This document shows positions 8,819 through 18,051 of a stretch of DNA of 64,000 nucleotides, one piece after another. A program made the translations under genes and the position numbers. Source of the stretch: Microbacterium sp. ProA8. GTDB taxonomy: Bacteria; Actinomycetota; Actinomycetes; Actinomycetales; Microbacteriaceae. The stretch is from contig NZ_CP157000.1 in NCBI RefSeq assembly GCF_039905635.1, forward strand, positions 1,550,001 through 1,614,000, read 5' to 3'. The notes under the pieces are model-generated. The model did not search any database, was not told the DNA's origin, and worked only from the letters and a program-made list of their open reading frames with translations. Position 1 is the stretch's first letter. Each line of letters starts with the position of its first letter.

Positions 8819-9808
8819 GTGGACATCGATCTCGGACTGCTGCGAACTGTCGAGCGCGAGAAGGAGATCCCCTTCGAGGAGCTCGTGCGCATCATCGAAC
8901 AGGCGATCCTGACCGCCTACGCCAGGCACACCTCGCCCACCGGCGAGCTGCCCGAGGGCGCGCGCTCTGAACTGGATCGCAAGACCGGTCACGTGGCCGT
9001 GTTCATCCCGCTGCTCGACGACGAGGGCGCCGTCATCGGCGAAGAGGAATCGACCCCCGAGGACTTCGGTCGCATCGCGGCGTTCGCCGCCAAGCAGGTC
9101 ATCAGCCAGCGGCTGCGCGACATCGCCGACGACGCCGTGCTGGGGGAGTTCCGCGGCAAAGAGGGAGACATCGTCGCCGGCATCGTGCAGCAGGGCCCCA
9201 ACCCCCGCATGGTGCACGTGGATCTGGGCTCGGTGGAGGCGATCCTTCCCCCCGAGGAGCAGGTGCCGACCGAGGACTACGCGCACGGCGCCCGCCTGCG
9301 CGTCTACGTGACGTCGGTGGCCAAGGGCACCAAGGGGCCGCAGATCACCGTGTCGCGCACCCACCCGGGGCTCGTGCGCAAGCTGTTCGCGCTCGAGGTT
9401 CCCGAGATCCCCGCCGGACTCGTCGAGATCGTCTCGCTCGCTCGCGAGGCCGGCCACCGAACGAAGATCGCGGTGAAGGCCAACGACCCGTCGATCAACG
9501 CCAAGGGCGCGTGCATCGGCGAGCTCGGCCGCCGCGTGCGGGCCGTCACCGAGGAGCTCGGCGGCGAGAAGATCGACATCGTCGACTACGACCCCGAGCT
9601 GGCGAAGTTCGTCGCGAATGCGCTGTCGCCCGCCAAGGTGACGTCGAGCTTCGTGCTGGATGCCTCGAACAAGGCCGTCCGCGCGCTCGTGCCCGACTAC
9701 CAGCTGTCGCTCGCCATCGGCAAGGAGGGCCAGAACGCCCGCCTGGCCGCCAAGCTCACCGGCGCCAAGATCGACATCCAGCCCGACAGCATCCTCGAGG
9801 AGAACTGA
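8819..9808 (+). CDS. nusA: transcription termination/antitermination factor NusA
   Basis: 329-residue NusA, the RNA-polymerase-bound elongation factor that modulates pausing and termination. Order of parts: N-terminal polymerase-binding domain ([24 protein letters not shown]), S1 domain near 110-180 ([10 protein letters not shown]), then two KH domains with [19 protein letters not shown] and the second KH loop [17 protein letters not shown]. Length is typical for actinobacteria, which lack the acidic C-terminal repeats of E. coli NusA. Start GTG 8819 has GGAGG upstream. It leads the nusA-ylxR-infB-rbfA cluster. Confidence 0.97.
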   Translation: MDIDLGLLRTVEREKEIPFEELVRIIEQAILTAYARHTSPTGELPEGARSELDRKTGHVAVFIPLLDDEGAVIGEEESTPEDFGRIAAFAAKQVISQRLRDIADDAVLGEFRGKEGDIVAGIVQQGPNPRMVHVDLGSVEAILPPEEQVPTEDYAHGARLRVYVTSVAKGTKGPQITVSRTHPGLVRKLFALEVPEIPAGLVEIVSLAREAGHRTKIAVKANDPSINAKGACIGELGRRVRAVTEELGGEKIDIVDYDPELAKFVANALSPAKVTSSFVLDASNKAVRALVPDYQLSLAIGKEGQNARLAAKLTGAKIDIQPDSILEEN

Positions 9809-9842
9809 CCCGCGGGCGCTCACCTCAGTCGCTCGCTGCCAA

Positions 9843-9911
9843 GAAGGGGTCCGAGGCCTATCGCCCCGGTGGTATCAGAAGGGGGTCCGGGGCATACCGC
9901 CCCGGTGATAA
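9843..9911 (+). repeat. imperfect ~35-bp tandem duplication between nusA and ylxR
   Basis: Two head-to-tail copies, 9843-9877 and 9878-9911, each running from GAAGGGG(G)TCCG through CGCCCCGGTG to (G)GTATCA or GATA. Most positions match. The second copy ends two bases before the ylxR ATG. The unit also reads in frame with ylxR as YRPGG.../YRPGD, but that frame lacks a convincing start. GGTGATAAG abuts the ATG. Confidence 0.75.
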
Positions 9912-9912
9912 G

Positions 9913-10167
9913 ATGGAACCTGTACGAACGTGCGTCGGATGCCGCACGCGTGCTCCCCGGTCCGCCCTCCTCAGGGTGGTCTCCATCGATTCCGTCCTCG
10001 TCCTCGACGAGCGCGCATCGATGCCCGGACGAGGCGCGTGGGTGCACAAGACGCCGGAGTGCATGGATGCCGCGCTTCGGCGCCGTGCCTTCGTACGAGC
10101 ATTGCGTGTGTCAGGCCCGCTTGACACGCAGACCATCGACCAGTACCTACAGCGAACAAAAGGCTGA
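9913..10167 (+). CDS. ylxR: YlxR family RNA-binding protein (DUF448)
   Basis: 84-residue YlxR protein. The family signature PVRTCVGCRTRAPRSALLRV opens the chain, and GRGAWVHKTPECMDAALRRRAF follows at residues 40-60. YlxR is a small, basic, probably nucleic-acid-binding protein conserved between nusA and infB; a modulatory role on RNase P has been proposed for it in Bacillus. Start ATG 9913 fits the family start exactly. There is no clear Shine-Dalgarno sequence; the tandem duplication runs right up to the start. It is co-directional with infB 91 bp downstream. Confidence 0.92.
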   Translation: MEPVRTCVGCRTRAPRSALLRVVSIDSVLVLDERASMPGRGAWVHKTPECMDAALRRRAFVRALRVSGPLDTQTIDQYLQRTKG

Positions 10168-10227
10168 ACGGCTATGGAAACAAAGTGAACGGCTCGAAAT
10201 GAGACCCGTCCGCGATTAACGGTCTGC

Positions 10228-10258
10228 CCTGTCTGGGTGGACCCAGACAGGAGAATTT
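10228..10258 (+). promoter_or_regulatory. perfect hairpin sequestering the infB ribosome binding site
   Basis: An 11-bp perfect inverted repeat, arms 10228-10238 (CCTGTCTGGGT) and 10241-10251 (ACCCAGACAGG), separated by only GG. The right arm ends inside the Shine-Dalgarno sequence AGGAG (10249-10253), which lies 5 nt before the infB GTG at 10259. If the hairpin forms, the ribosome binding site is partly closed. No T run follows, so it looks translational instead of a terminator. Confidence 0.65.
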
Positions 10259-13087
10259 GTGGCTGCCAAACCACGCGTGCACGAGATCGCTTCCGAGCTC
10301 GGCGTCGACAGCAAGGTCGCGCTCGAGAAGCTGAAGGCGCTCGGCGAATACGTCAAGAGCCCCTCGTCCACCATCGAACCCCCCGTGGCGCGAAAGCTTC
10401 GCGCCGCTCTCGAGGCCGACGGCCAGAGCAAGTCGGCTGACGCCGCACCTGCGGCCAAGCCGGCGGCGTCGCCCGCCGCAGGCGGAGCGAAGCCCGGTGC
10501 ATCCGCGGCCAAGCCCGGTCCCGCGGTGAAGCCCGGTCCGGCGCGCCCGGCCGCCGCTCCGGCGGCGCCCGCCGCACCGGCCCCCGCCGCCGCACCTGCT
10601 CCGGCTCCTGCGGCGAAGGCTCCGGCGGCTCCGGCCGCTCCGGCGGCTCCGGCCGCGGACGCTCCCGCCGCTCCGGCTGCTCCCGGCGCCCCCAAGCCGG
10701 GCCCCGGCGCACCGACGCCGGCCACGCCCGCCTCGCAGGCGCCGCGTCCGGGCGGCACGCCGCGCCCCGGCAACAACCCCTTCGCGTCGTCGCAGGGCAT
10801 GGGTCAGCGTCCCGCCGGCCCCCGTCCGGGCAACAACCCCTTCGCGTCGGCGCAGGGCATGGGCCAGCGCCCGAGCCCCGGCAACATCCCGCGTCCCCAG
10901 GCTCCGCGCCCGGGTGCTCCTCGCCCCGGCGCTCCGCGTCAGGGTGGTGCGGGTCGCCCCGGTGGCGGCGGTCGTCCCGGCGCGCCGTTCCAGCAGCGTC
11001 CCGGCGGTCCCGGTCGTCCCGGCGGTGCCGGCGGCGGTGGCTTCCAGCGTCCCGGCGGCGCTCCCGGTGGAGCGCCCGCGGGCGGCTTCGCCGGTCGTCC
11101 CGGCGGTGGTGGCGGTCGTGGCCGTGGCCCCGGCGGTGGCACCGCGGGTGCCTTCGGCAAGGGCGGCGGCAAGTCGAAGCAGCGCAAGTCGCGTCGTGCG
11201 AAGCGGCAGGAATTCGAGATGCGGTCGGCGCCGGTCGTCGGCGGCGTCAACGTCTCGAAGGGCAACGGCGAGATCATCCGCTTGCGCCGCGGCGCATCCA
11301 TCGCCGACTTCGCCGACAAGCTCGAGGCGCTGCGCGGCTACACCGTGCAGCCCGGCACGCTCGTCACCATCCTGTTCAACCTGGGTGAGATGGCGACCGC
11401 GACCGAGTCGCTCGACGAGGCCACCTTCGAGGTGCTCGGCGCCGAGCTGGGCTACAAGATCCAGATGGTCTCGCCCGAGGACGAGGACAAGGAGCTCCTC
11501 GAGGGCTTCGGTCTCGATCTCGAGGCCGAGCTGGAGGCGGAGAACGAGGAAGACCTCGAGATCCGGCCTCCCGTCGTGACCGTCATGGGTCACGTCGACC
11601 ACGGTAAGACGCGACTGCTCGACGCCATCCGCCAGACCAACGTGGTCGCGGGCGAGGCCGGCGGCATCACGCAGCACATCGGTGCGTACCAGGTCTGGAC
11701 CGAGCACGAGGGCATCGAGCGCGCGATCACCTTCATCGACACCCCGGGTCACGAGGCGTTCACCGCCATGCGTGCCCGCGGTGCGCAGGTGACCGACCTC
11801 GCGATCCTCGTGGTCGCCGCCGACGACGGCATCATGCCGCAGACGGTGGAGGCGCTCAACCACGCCCAGGCGGCGAACGTGCCGATCGTGGTCGCGGTGA
11901 ACAAGGTCGACAAGCCCGACGCCAACCCGGCCAAGGTGCGCCAGCAGCTCACCGAGTACGGGCTCGTGGCCGAGGAGTACGGCGGCGACGTCATGTTCGT
12001 GGATGTCTCTGCTCGTCAGAACACCGGCATCCAGGAGCTCCTCGACGCGGTCCTGCTGACCGCGGACGCGGGTCTGGACCTCACGGCGAACCCGAACAAG
12101 GACGCGCGCGGTGTCGCGATCGAAGCGAAGCTCGACAAGGGTCGCGGTTCGGTCGCCACGGTGCTCATCCAGTCCGGAACGCTGCGGGTCGGTGACGCGA
12201 TCGTCGCCGGTACGGCCTACGGTCGTGTGCGTGCGATGGCCGATGAGAACGGCGACGCCGTCGAAGAGGCCTACCCGTCGCGTCCCGTGCAGGTGCAGGG
12301 TCTGAACTCGGTGCCGCGTGCCGGCGACACGTTCATCGTGACCGAAGAGGACCGCACGGCCCGCCAGATCGCCGAGAAGCGTGAAGCGGCCGAGCGCAAC
12401 GCCCAGCTGGCCAAGGCCCGCAAGCGCATCTCGCTCGAGGACTTCACCCGTGCTCTCGAAGAGGGCAAGGTCGAGTCGCTCAACCTCATCATCAAGGGCG
12501 ACGTCTCGGGTGCCGTCGAGGCCCTCGAGGAGTCGCTGCTCAAGATCGAGGTCGACGACTCCGTCCAACTGCGGATCATCCACCGCGGTGTGGGTGCGGT
12601 CACCGAGTCCGACATCAACCTCGCGACGATCGACAACGCGATCGTCATCGGCTTCAACGTCCGTCCCGACACGAAGGCGCGCGAGCGCGCCGCCCGTGAA
12701 GGTGTGGATGTCCGGTTCTACTCGGTCATCTACAACGCGATCGACGATGTCGAGCAGTCGCTCAAGGGCCTGCTCAAGCCGGAGTACGAAGAGGTCCAGT
12801 CGGGTGTCGCCGAGATCCGCGAGGTGTTCCGCTCCTCGAAGTTCGGCAACATCGCCGGTGTCATCGTCCGCTCGGGCACGATCACGCGCAACGCCAAGGC
12901 GCGCGTCATCCGCGACGGCGTGGTCCTGGCCGATGGCCTGGCCATCGAGTCGCTGCGCCGGTTCAAGGACGACGTCACCGAGGTCCGCACGGACTTCGAA
13001 GCCGGTATCGGCCTCGGCAAGTTCAACGACATCCAGGTGGGCGACGAGATCGAGACCACCGAGATGATCGAGAAGCCCCGCGGCTGA
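10259..13087 (+). CDS. infB: translation initiation factor IF-2
   Basis: 942-residue IF-2, the GTPase that positions fMet-tRNA on the 30S subunit and promotes subunit joining. Residues 1-50 are the IF2_N helix ([20 protein letters not shown]). Residues ~60-320 are low complexity, rich in Ala/Pro then Gly/Arg/Pro, with a duplicated block [16 protein letters not shown] near 165-205. The G domain has GHVDHGKT (~444-451), DTPGHE and NKVD; domains II-IV follow, with [20 protein letters not shown] near the end. Start GTG 10259 has AGGAG 5 nt upstream, within a hairpin. Antisense open frames over the low-complexity part are artefacts. Confidence 0.98.
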   Translation: MAAKPRVHEIASELGVDSKVALEKLKALGEYVKSPSSTIEPPVARKLRAALEADGQSKSADAAPAAKPAASPAAGGAKPGASAAKPGPAVKPGPARPAAAPAAPAAPAPAAAPAPAPAAKAPAAPAAPAAPAADAPAAPAAPGAPKPGPGAPTPATPASQAPRPGGTPRPGNNPFASSQGMGQRPAGPRPGNNPFASAQGMGQRPSPGNIPRPQAPRPGAPRPGAPRQGGAGRPGGGGRPGAPFQQRPGGPGRPGGAGGGGFQRPGGAPGGAPAGGFAGRPGGGGGRGRGPGGGTAGAFGKGGGKSKQRKSRRAKRQEFEMRSAPVVGGVNVSKGNGEIIRLRRGASIADFADKLEALRGYTVQPGTLVTILFNLGEMATATESLDEATFEVLGAELGYKIQMVSPEDEDKELLEGFGLDLEAELEAENEEDLEIRPPVVTVMGHVDHGKTRLLDAIRQTNVVAGEAGGITQHIGAYQVWTEHEGIERAITFIDTPGHEAFTAMRARGAQVTDLAILVVAADDGIMPQTVEALNHAQAANVPIVVAVNKVDKPDANPAKVRQQLTEYGLVAEEYGGDVMFVDVSARQNTGIQELLDAVLLTADAGLDLTANPNKDARGVAIEAKLDKGRGSVATVLIQSGTLRVGDAIVAGTAYGRVRAMADENGDAVEEAYPSRPVQVQGLNSVPRAGDTFIVTEEDRTARQIAEKREAAERNAQLAKARKRISLEDFTRALEEGKVESLNLIIKGDVSGAVEALEESLLKIEVDDSVQLRIIHRGVGAVTESDINLATIDNAIVIGFNVRPDTKARERAAREGVDVRFYSVIYNAIDDVEQSLKGLLKPEYEEVQSGVAEIREVFRSSKFGNIAGVIVRSGTITRNAKARVIRDGVVLADGLAIESLRRFKDDVTEVRTDFEAGIGLGKFNDIQVGDEIETTEMIEKPRG

Positions 13088-13100
13088 GTCCGCGTGACGT

Positions 13101-13135
13101 GATTCCGGATGCCTCGCGCCGAGGCATCCGGAATC
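13101..13135. terminator. 16-bp hairpin between infB and rbfA
   Basis: Perfect inverted repeat, arms 13101-13116 and 13120-13135, loop CGC. Each arm contains one copy of GGATGCC/GGCATCC. There is no T run, and rbfA follows with its own ribosome binding site (AAGGAG), so it may be an attenuator or a 3'-end stabiliser; full termination is not certain. Confidence 0.6.
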
Positions 13136-13154
13136 ATCCCCTTAAGGAGCAATC

Positions 13155-13589
13155 ATGGCCAGCGAACGTCAGGCCCGGCTGGGCGACCGTATTCGTGTGA
13201 TCCTCGCCGAACGGCTCGAGAAGGGCCTGCGCGACCCGCGGCTCGGATTCGTGACCATCACCGATGTGCGCGTGACCGGTGACCTTCAGCACGCCTCCGT
13301 GTTCTACACGGTGCTGGGTTCCCCCGAGGAGCGCGAAGGATCGGCGGCGGCGCTGAAGTCGGCGACCGGGATGCTGCGCTCGGAGGTGGGCAAGCACCTC
13401 AACGTGCGTCTCACCCCGTCGCTCGAGTTCATCCCCGACGCGATCCCCGAGAACGCCGGTCACATCGCCGACCTGCTCCGCGAAGCGCAGGAGCGGGATG
13501 CCGCAGTGGCAGGTCTCGCCTCCTCGGCGACGTACGCCGGCGAAGCCGACCCGTACGTCAAGCCGCGCGAGCTCGACGGCGAGGACTGA
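13155..13589 (+). CDS. rbfA: 30S ribosome-binding factor RbfA
   Basis: 144-residue RbfA, a KH-like assembly factor for the 5' end of 16S rRNA in 30S maturation. The family opening RQARLGDRIRVILAERLE, DPRLGFVTITDVRVTGDLQHASVFY and the RLTPSLEFIPD strand are all present. The ATG has AAGGAG about 7 nt upstream. The last ~30 residues are the usual variable tail. It is the last gene of the nusA cluster and faces the convergent mutY-like gene across a strong terminator. Confidence 0.96.
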   Translation: MASERQARLGDRIRVILAERLEKGLRDPRLGFVTITDVRVTGDLQHASVFYTVLGSPEEREGSAAALKSATGMLRSEVGKHLNVRLTPSLEFIPDAIPENAGHIADLLREAQERDAAVAGLASSATYAGEADPYVKPRELDGED

Positions 13590-13607
13590 CTCCTCGCCGG
13601 ATTCGAC

Positions 13608-13637
13608 ACGCCGCGACCGGTCCGCCGGTCGCGGCGT
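13608..13637. terminator. bidirectional terminator between rbfA and the mutY-like gene
   Basis: Perfect 13-bp inverted repeat, arms 13608-13620 (ACGCCGCGACCGG) and 13625-13637, loop TCCG, followed by CTGTCGTCT. It lies between two converging genes (stops at 13589 and 13687). Confidence 0.8.
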
Positions 13638-13686
13638 CTGTCGTCTGACGGGTTCCCCGGCCTGAGTTCGTGCTCAGTAAGAGTGC

Positions 13687-14553
13687 TCAGCGCGGCAGCC
13701 GCAGGAGACCCTCGGAAGCCTCGGCCAGCCCGTCGGCGATGAGCGAGTCGATGGCGCGGTCGCGCTGGAGAGGATCCGGCCAGTCGGGCACCACCTCGGC
13801 GAGCGGGACCGCGTGGGCCGCGGCATCCCGCAGGATCTTGAGCACCGCCCCGCGGGCCTGCCGGTCGCTGCCTTCGTAGCGTGCCTGCTTGCGGCGCTCG
13901 TCGCCGGTGTCGGGGAACCCCGCCGCCCGCCATGCGCAGCGGTCCCGCAGCGGGCACGCGTCGCAGCGCGGTGTCCGGGCGATGCAGACGACCGCTCCGA
14001 GCTCCATCGCGGCCGCATTCACCACGGCGGCCGTCTCGCGCTCACGGGGGAGCATCGCCGCCATCGCCTCGAGATCGCGCCGCGACGGCGGGCCCGGCTG
14101 AGACCTGCCGTCGATCGCGCGCGCCAGCACGCGCCGCGTGTTGGTGTCGACCACAGGATGCCGGTCGCCGTAGGCGAAGACGGCCACCGCGCGTGCGGTG
14201 TAGTCGCCGATGCCGGTCAGGGCGAGGAGCTCGTCGACGTCACGCGGCACGACCCCGCGGTGGCGGTCGCGGATCTCGACGGCCGCGCGATGCAGCCACA
14301 GGGCCCGCCGCGGATAGCCGAGGTTCGCCCACTGCCGCACCGCGTCGGCGGGCGCGGCGGCGGCGAGATCCGACGGCGTCGGCCACCGGGCGAGCCACGC
14401 CTCGAGATGGGGGATCACCCGGTTCACCGGCGTCTGCTGCAGCATGAACTCGCTCACCAGCACGCCCCACGCCCCGAATCCCGGCCGACGCCAGGGCAGG
14501 TCCCGGGCGTTCGCTCCGTACCACTCCACGAGCGGGGGAGCGAGATCAGGCAT
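13687..14553 (-). CDS. mutY: MutY-like A/G-specific adenine DNA glycosylase
   Basis: 288-residue base-excision repair enzyme that removes adenine mispaired with 8-oxoguanine. The N-terminus has the MutY opening LPWRRPGFGAWGVLVSEFMLQQTPVNRV, the helix-hairpin-helix LTGIGDYTARAV (about residue 110), and VDTNTRRVL with the catalytic Asp. The iron-sulphur motif is C-x6-C-x2-C-x5-C in CIARTPRCDACPLRDRCAW. Beyond it lies only about 85 residues ending in a winged-helix-like DRAIDSLIADGLAEAS, so the usual NUDIX-like recognition domain is absent or replaced, as is common in actinobacteria. ATG 14553 is preceded by TACGCT 7 nt upstream and is probably leaderless. It diverges from the uridine-kinase-like gene. 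Confidence 0.9.
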   Translation of the reverse strand: MPDLAPPLVEWYGANARDLPWRRPGFGAWGVLVSEFMLQQTPVNRVIPHLEAWLARWPTPSDLAAAAPADAVRQWANLGYPRRALWLHRAAVEIRDRHRGVVPRDVDELLALTGIGDYTARAVAVFAYGDRHPVVDTNTRRVLARAIDGRSQPGPPSRRDLEAMAAMLPRERETAAVVNAAAMELGAVVCIARTPRCDACPLRDRCAWRAAGFPDTGDERRKQARYEGSDRQARGAVLKILRDAAAHAVPLAEVVPDWPDPLQRDRAIDSLIADGLAEASEGLLRLPR

Positions 14554-14610
14554 GCGCTCCAGCGTAGGCGCGCGGCGGAGCCGGCGGTGTCGTCGCCGTA
14601 GGCTGGATGC

Positions 14611-15291
14611 ATGCGCCTTCCCGTCACGCCGACCACGACGCTGTGGCGGGGACTGCGCGACCGTGTGCGGCGGCAGAACGCCGGGGGCCGCGTGATCGTG
14701 GCGGTCGACGGCCTGGACGGCGCCGGCAAGACGGTGTTCGCCGACGGGCTCGCGGAGGTGTTCGCCGAGACCGGCGATGCGGTCTTCCGCGCAAGCATCG
14801 ACGGCTTCCACCGTCCCCGGAGCGAGCGCTACCTCCGCGGCCGCAACAGCCCCGAGGGCTTCTACCGTGATTCGTTCGACTATGCGACCTTCCGGCGCGT
14901 GCTGATCGACCCGTTCCGCGACGGCGCGCAGACCGCCGGCACAACCGGCTTCCAGCTGGCGGCGTTCGACGTCGTCCGCGATGCTCCCGTCGAGTCGCAG
15001 TGGGTCACCGCGCCTCTGGATGCGGTGCTCGTGGTGGACGGCGTCTTCCTGCACCGGCCCGAGCTTCGAGACCTGTGGGACTGGTCGATCTGGCTCGAGG
15101 TGCCGTTCGAGGTGTCCTACGCCCGCATGGCGCTGCGCGACGGCAGCGATCCCGACCCGGACGCGCCCTCGAACTCCCGCTACCGGGAGGGACAGGAGAT
15201 CTACCTGCGCGAGGCGCGACCTCGGGAGGCGGCATCCGTCATCGTCGACAACGCCGACCTCGCTCACCCACGGATCGTCGGAGGCGGCTGA
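14611..15291 (+). CDS. uridine kinase-like P-loop kinase
   Basis: 226-residue nucleoside-kinase-type P-loop protein. The Walker A motif is VDGLDGAGKT (about residues 32-41), followed by RASIDGFHRPR, typical of the uridine/cytidine kinase and phosphoribulokinase group, and DAVLVVDGVFLHRPEL as Walker B. It probably phosphorylates a nucleoside or small hydroxylated substrate. TAGGCT (14599-14604) ends 6 nt before the ATG, with no ribosome binding site: probably leaderless. The stop shares one base with the truB ATG (TGATG), so truB is translationally coupled. Confidence 0.8.
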   Translation: MRLPVTPTTTLWRGLRDRVRRQNAGGRVIVAVDGLDGAGKTVFADGLAEVFAETGDAVFRASIDGFHRPRSERYLRGRNSPEGFYRDSFDYATFRRVLIDPFRDGAQTAGTTGFQLAAFDVVRDAPVESQWVTAPLDAVLVVDGVFLHRPELRDLWDWSIWLEVPFEVSYARMALRDGSDPDPDAPSNSRYREGQEIYLREARPREAASVIVDNADLAHPRIVGGG

Positions 15292-16223
15292 TGGCGGCAC
15301 CCGGACTGCTGCTGGTCGACAAACCCGGCGGCATCACCTCGCACGACGTGGTCGCCCGGGCGCGGCGCGCGCGGGGCACGCGCAAGATCGGCCACGCCGG
15401 CACGCTCGACCCGATGGCGACCGGCCTGCTGGTGCTGGGCGTCGAGGGCGCGACGCGGCTGCTCACGTTCATCGTCGGTCTCGACAAGACCTATGAGGCG
15501 ACCATCCGGCTGGGCGTCGCGACCGACACCGATGACGCAGAGGGGCAGATCGTGGCGGTGACGGATGCCTCGTCCCTCGAGTCCCCGGCCATCGCGCCCG
15601 GCATCGCGGCTCTCACCGGTCGCATCTCGCAGGTTCCCAGCACGTATTCGGCGATCAAGGTCGACGGGCGCCGGGCGTACGACCTCGCCCGCGCGGGCCA
15701 GGAGGTGCAGCTCAAGGCCCGCGAGGTCACGGTGTCGCGGTTCGAGGTCCTCGCCGAGCGACGCCTCTCGACGGGCTCGGAGGCCGGGCCCGCGACAGCG
15801 GGTTCGGCGATGCCGGGCGTCATCGACCTCGATGTCGTCGTGGACTGTTCGAGCGGCACGTACATCCGTTCGCTCGCCCGTGACCTGGGCGCCGCGCTCG
15901 GCGTGGGCGGGCACCTCACGGCTCTGCGGCGCACCCGCATCGGCCCGTTCGAGGTGGCGGGAGCGCCCGGCGTCGCAGACCTCGCCGACGCGACGCTGCT
16001 GAGCCCTGCGACGGCAGCGGATGCGGTGCTGGGCCGGTTCGACGTGTCCGCCGACGAGGCGCGAGACCTTCGTCACGGCAAGCGGCTGCTCGGCGCCGCC
16101 GAACGGCTGCTCGCGACGCCGGCGGCGGCGATCGATCCCGACGGCCGGCTGGTCGGCGTCGTCGAGCGCCGGGGTGACGACGTGAAGAGCGCGATGAACA
16201 TGCCCGAGGAGGCCGCCCGATGA
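15291..16223 (+). CDS. truB: tRNA pseudouridine(55) synthase TruB
   Basis: 310-residue TruB, which makes pseudouridine 55 in the T-loop of tRNAs. Characteristic blocks are LLLVDKPGGITSHDVV at the N-terminus, GHAGTLDPMATGLLVLGVEGATRL with the catalytic Asp (about residue 38), KTYEATIRLG, STYSAIKVDGRRAYDLAR, and CSSGTYIRSLARDLG. An actinobacterial C-terminal extension follows. The start is set by overlap with the previous stop. The stop overlaps the next membrane gene by ATGA. Confidence 0.96.
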   Translation: MAAPGLLLVDKPGGITSHDVVARARRARGTRKIGHAGTLDPMATGLLVLGVEGATRLLTFIVGLDKTYEATIRLGVATDTDDAEGQIVAVTDASSLESPAIAPGIAALTGRISQVPSTYSAIKVDGRRAYDLARAGQEVQLKAREVTVSRFEVLAERRLSTGSEAGPATAGSAMPGVIDLDVVVDCSSGTYIRSLARDLGAALGVGGHLTALRRTRIGPFEVAGAPGVADLADATLLSPATAADAVLGRFDVSADEARDLRHGKRLLGAAERLLATPAAAIDPDGRLVGVVERRGDDVKSAMNMPEEAAR

Positions 16224-16588
16224 TCCTGTGGTTCACGATCGCCCAGGTGATCGTCGCGGTCGCGGCGGGTCTCTTCTGCGTCATCGCCGGGCTCGCCGGC
16301 CGGCGTCCGAGCGACTGGACCGTCGGCTCGCTCGCCCTGGTCGAACTCCTGCTCCTGGCTCAGGTCGTCATCGCGATCGTCGCGCCGTTCGCGGGCAATC
16401 CGCCGTCGGGGAGCCTGCTGGAGTTCTGGGTCTACCTCGTCTCGGCTGTGCTGCTGCCCGTCGCCGCCGTCGCGTGGGCGCTGCTCGAGCGCAGCCGGTG
16501 GAGCACCGTGATCATGGGCATCGCCGCGCTCTCCATCGCGGTGATGGTGTGGCGCATGCAGGTGATCTGGACCGTTCAGGTCGCCTGA
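16220..16588 (+). CDS. small four-helix membrane protein in the truB-ribF operon
   Basis: 122-residue protein of unknown function with four hydrophobic helices (about residues 3-25, 37-60, 67-88, 95-115). It starts in the ATGA overlap with the truB stop and is therefore coupled to truB. I recognise it as a conserved hypothetical found between truB and ribF in Microbacteriaceae, but no motif suggests a role. Confidence 0.8.
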   Translation: MILWFTIAQVIVAVAAGLFCVIAGLAGRRPSDWTVGSLALVELLLLAQVVIAIVAPFAGNPPSGSLLEFWVYLVSAVLLPVAAVAWALLERSRWSTVIMGIAALSIAVMVWRMQVIWTVQVA

Positions 16589-16639
16589 GCGCCGGCGGGC
16601 ACGGCAAGCGTCCGCGGCAAGAACTAAACTCGTCTGGTT

Positions 16640-17083
16640 ATGTCGTCTTCCGCCCGCCCCCGCATGACCGGCATCGGCCGCGTGCTCGTGATCGTCTACG
16701 CGATCATGGCCCTCGGTGCCACCGGTCGGTCCTTCGTGCAGATCGTCGAGCGCTTCGACGAGGCGCCGCTCGCCTATACGCTGTCCGCGCTTTCGGCGCT
16801 CGTGTACATCGTGGCCACGCTCGCGCTGGTGTTCGCGGGCAGCCGCGGGTGGTACCTCGTGGCGTGGGTGGCGATCGTGTTCGAGCTCGCGGGCGTGCTG
16901 ATCGTCGGCACCCTGAGCTTCGTGATGCCCGAGCTGTTCGCGCATCCGACGGTGTGGTCCTGGTTCGGCTCCGGCTACCTGTTCGTGCCGCTCGTGCTGC
17001 CGTTCCTGGGCCTCTGGTGGCTGGCGACGCATCGTCCCGTCGCGCAGCCCGCGTCGACGGCACCGGCGGCGGTGGCATCGTGA
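16640..17083 (+). CDS. four-helix membrane protein upstream of ribF
   Basis: 147-residue protein with four hydrophobic helices separated by short polar loops and an Ala/Pro-rich tail. No family motif is recognised. A TAAACT -10-like element (16625-16630) stands 9 nt before the ATG, with no ribosome binding site, so a separate leaderless or nearly leaderless transcript may begin here, carrying ribF too. Its TGA stop overlaps the ribF GTG (GTGA). Confidence 0.8.
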   Translation: MSSSARPRMTGIGRVLVIVYAIMALGATGRSFVQIVERFDEAPLAYTLSALSALVYIVATLALVFAGSRGWYLVAWVAIVFELAGVLIVGTLSFVMPELFAHPTVWSWFGSGYLFVPLVLPFLGLWWLATHRPVAQPASTAPAAVAS

Positions 17084-18051
17084 TCGTCTTCCGGGATCCT
17101 CGCGACGTGCCCGCGGGCTTCGGCCCGTCCGTCGTCGCGATCGGCAAGTTCGACGGCGTCCACTCGGGGCACCGCGCGGTCATCGACCGGGCACGGGTGG
17201 ATGCCGAGGCCTCCGGCGCGCGCGTCGTCGCCGTGACGTTCGACCGCAACCCGCTGGCGCTGCTGCGGCCCGAGCTGTGCCCCGCGAGCCTGGTCGGCGT
17301 CGACCAGAAGCTGCGCCTCCTCGCCGATGCGGGTGTGGACGCGACGCTGATGCTGACCTTCGACCGCGCACTGGCCGACCTGGGTGCCCGCGAGTTCGTC
17401 GAGCATGTGCTCGTCGGCGCACTGGGCGTGCGGATCGTGATGGTCGGCGCCGACTTCCGCTTCGGCCGCGGCGGTGCGGGCAACCCCGAACTCCTCCGCG
17501 AACTGGGTCGCGAGTTCGGCTTCGACGTCGACGTCGTCGACGACGTGCGTGCGATCGACGCCGGGCGCCGCGTGTCGTCGACGTGGGTGCGCGAGCTTCT
17601 CGATGCCGGAGATGTCGCCGGTGCCTCCCGCCTGCTCGGGCGCCCGCACGCCGTGCGCGGCGAGGTGGTGCACGGGCTCAAGCGGGGGCGCGACCTCGGC
17701 TTCCCCACGGCGAATCTGTCGCCGGCGCTCGAGGGCTTCGTGCCCGCCGAGGGCGTCTACGCCGGTTGGCTGGTCGACGAAGGGATGCCGCAGGACGGCG
17801 CATCCGCACCGCGGAGCAGCGTGCGCTACCCGGCCGCGATCAGCATCGGCACGAACCCCACGTTCGACGACATCGATGTGCGCCAGGTCGAGGCGTACGT
17901 GCTGGACGAGACGGACCTCGACCTCTACGGACACGTCGTCGAGATCGAGTTCGTGGCGAGGATTCGCGGTATGGTCGCGTTCGAGGGGGTCGAGCCGCTC
18001 ATCGAGACGATGACCGCCGACGTCGCGAAGGTGCGTGAGGAGCTGACATGA
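17080..18051 (+). CDS. ribF: bifunctional riboflavin kinase/FAD synthetase
   Basis: 323-residue RibF, which phosphorylates riboflavin to FMN and adenylates FMN to FAD. The N-terminal FAD synthetase domain has the nucleotidyltransferase motif GKFDGVHSGH (about residues 20-29) and VGADFRFGRGGAGN; the C-terminal riboflavin kinase domain has VHGLKRGRDLGFPTANL and GTNPTFDD. The GTG start overlaps the preceding stop in GTGA and is chosen from the family start; there is no independent ribosome binding site. The stop overlaps the next gene in ATGA. Confidence 0.96.
   Translation: MIVFRDPRDVPAGFGPSVVAIGKFDGVHSGHRAVIDRARVDAEASGARVVAVTFDRNPLALLRPELCPASLVGVDQKLRLLADAGVDATLMLTFDRALADLGAREFVEHVLVGALGVRIVMVGADFRFGRGGAGNPELLRELGREFGFDVDVVDDVRAIDAGRRVSSTWVRELLDAGDVAGASRLLGRPHAVRGEVVHGLKRGRDLGFPTANLSPALEGFVPAEGVYAGWLVDEGMPQDGASAPRSSVRYPAAISIGTNPTFDDIDVRQVEAYVLDETDLDLYGHVVEIEFVARIRGMVAFEGVEPLIETMTADVAKVREELT

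Noticed and set aside
10750..11160. Repeats in the infB N-terminus as a mobile or tandem DNA element
   Set aside because: They are the normal low-complexity linker of actinobacterial IF-2.
10172..12583. 803-residue antisense frame over infB
   Set aside because: Low-complexity mirror of the IF-2 coding strand; no domain or ribosome binding site.
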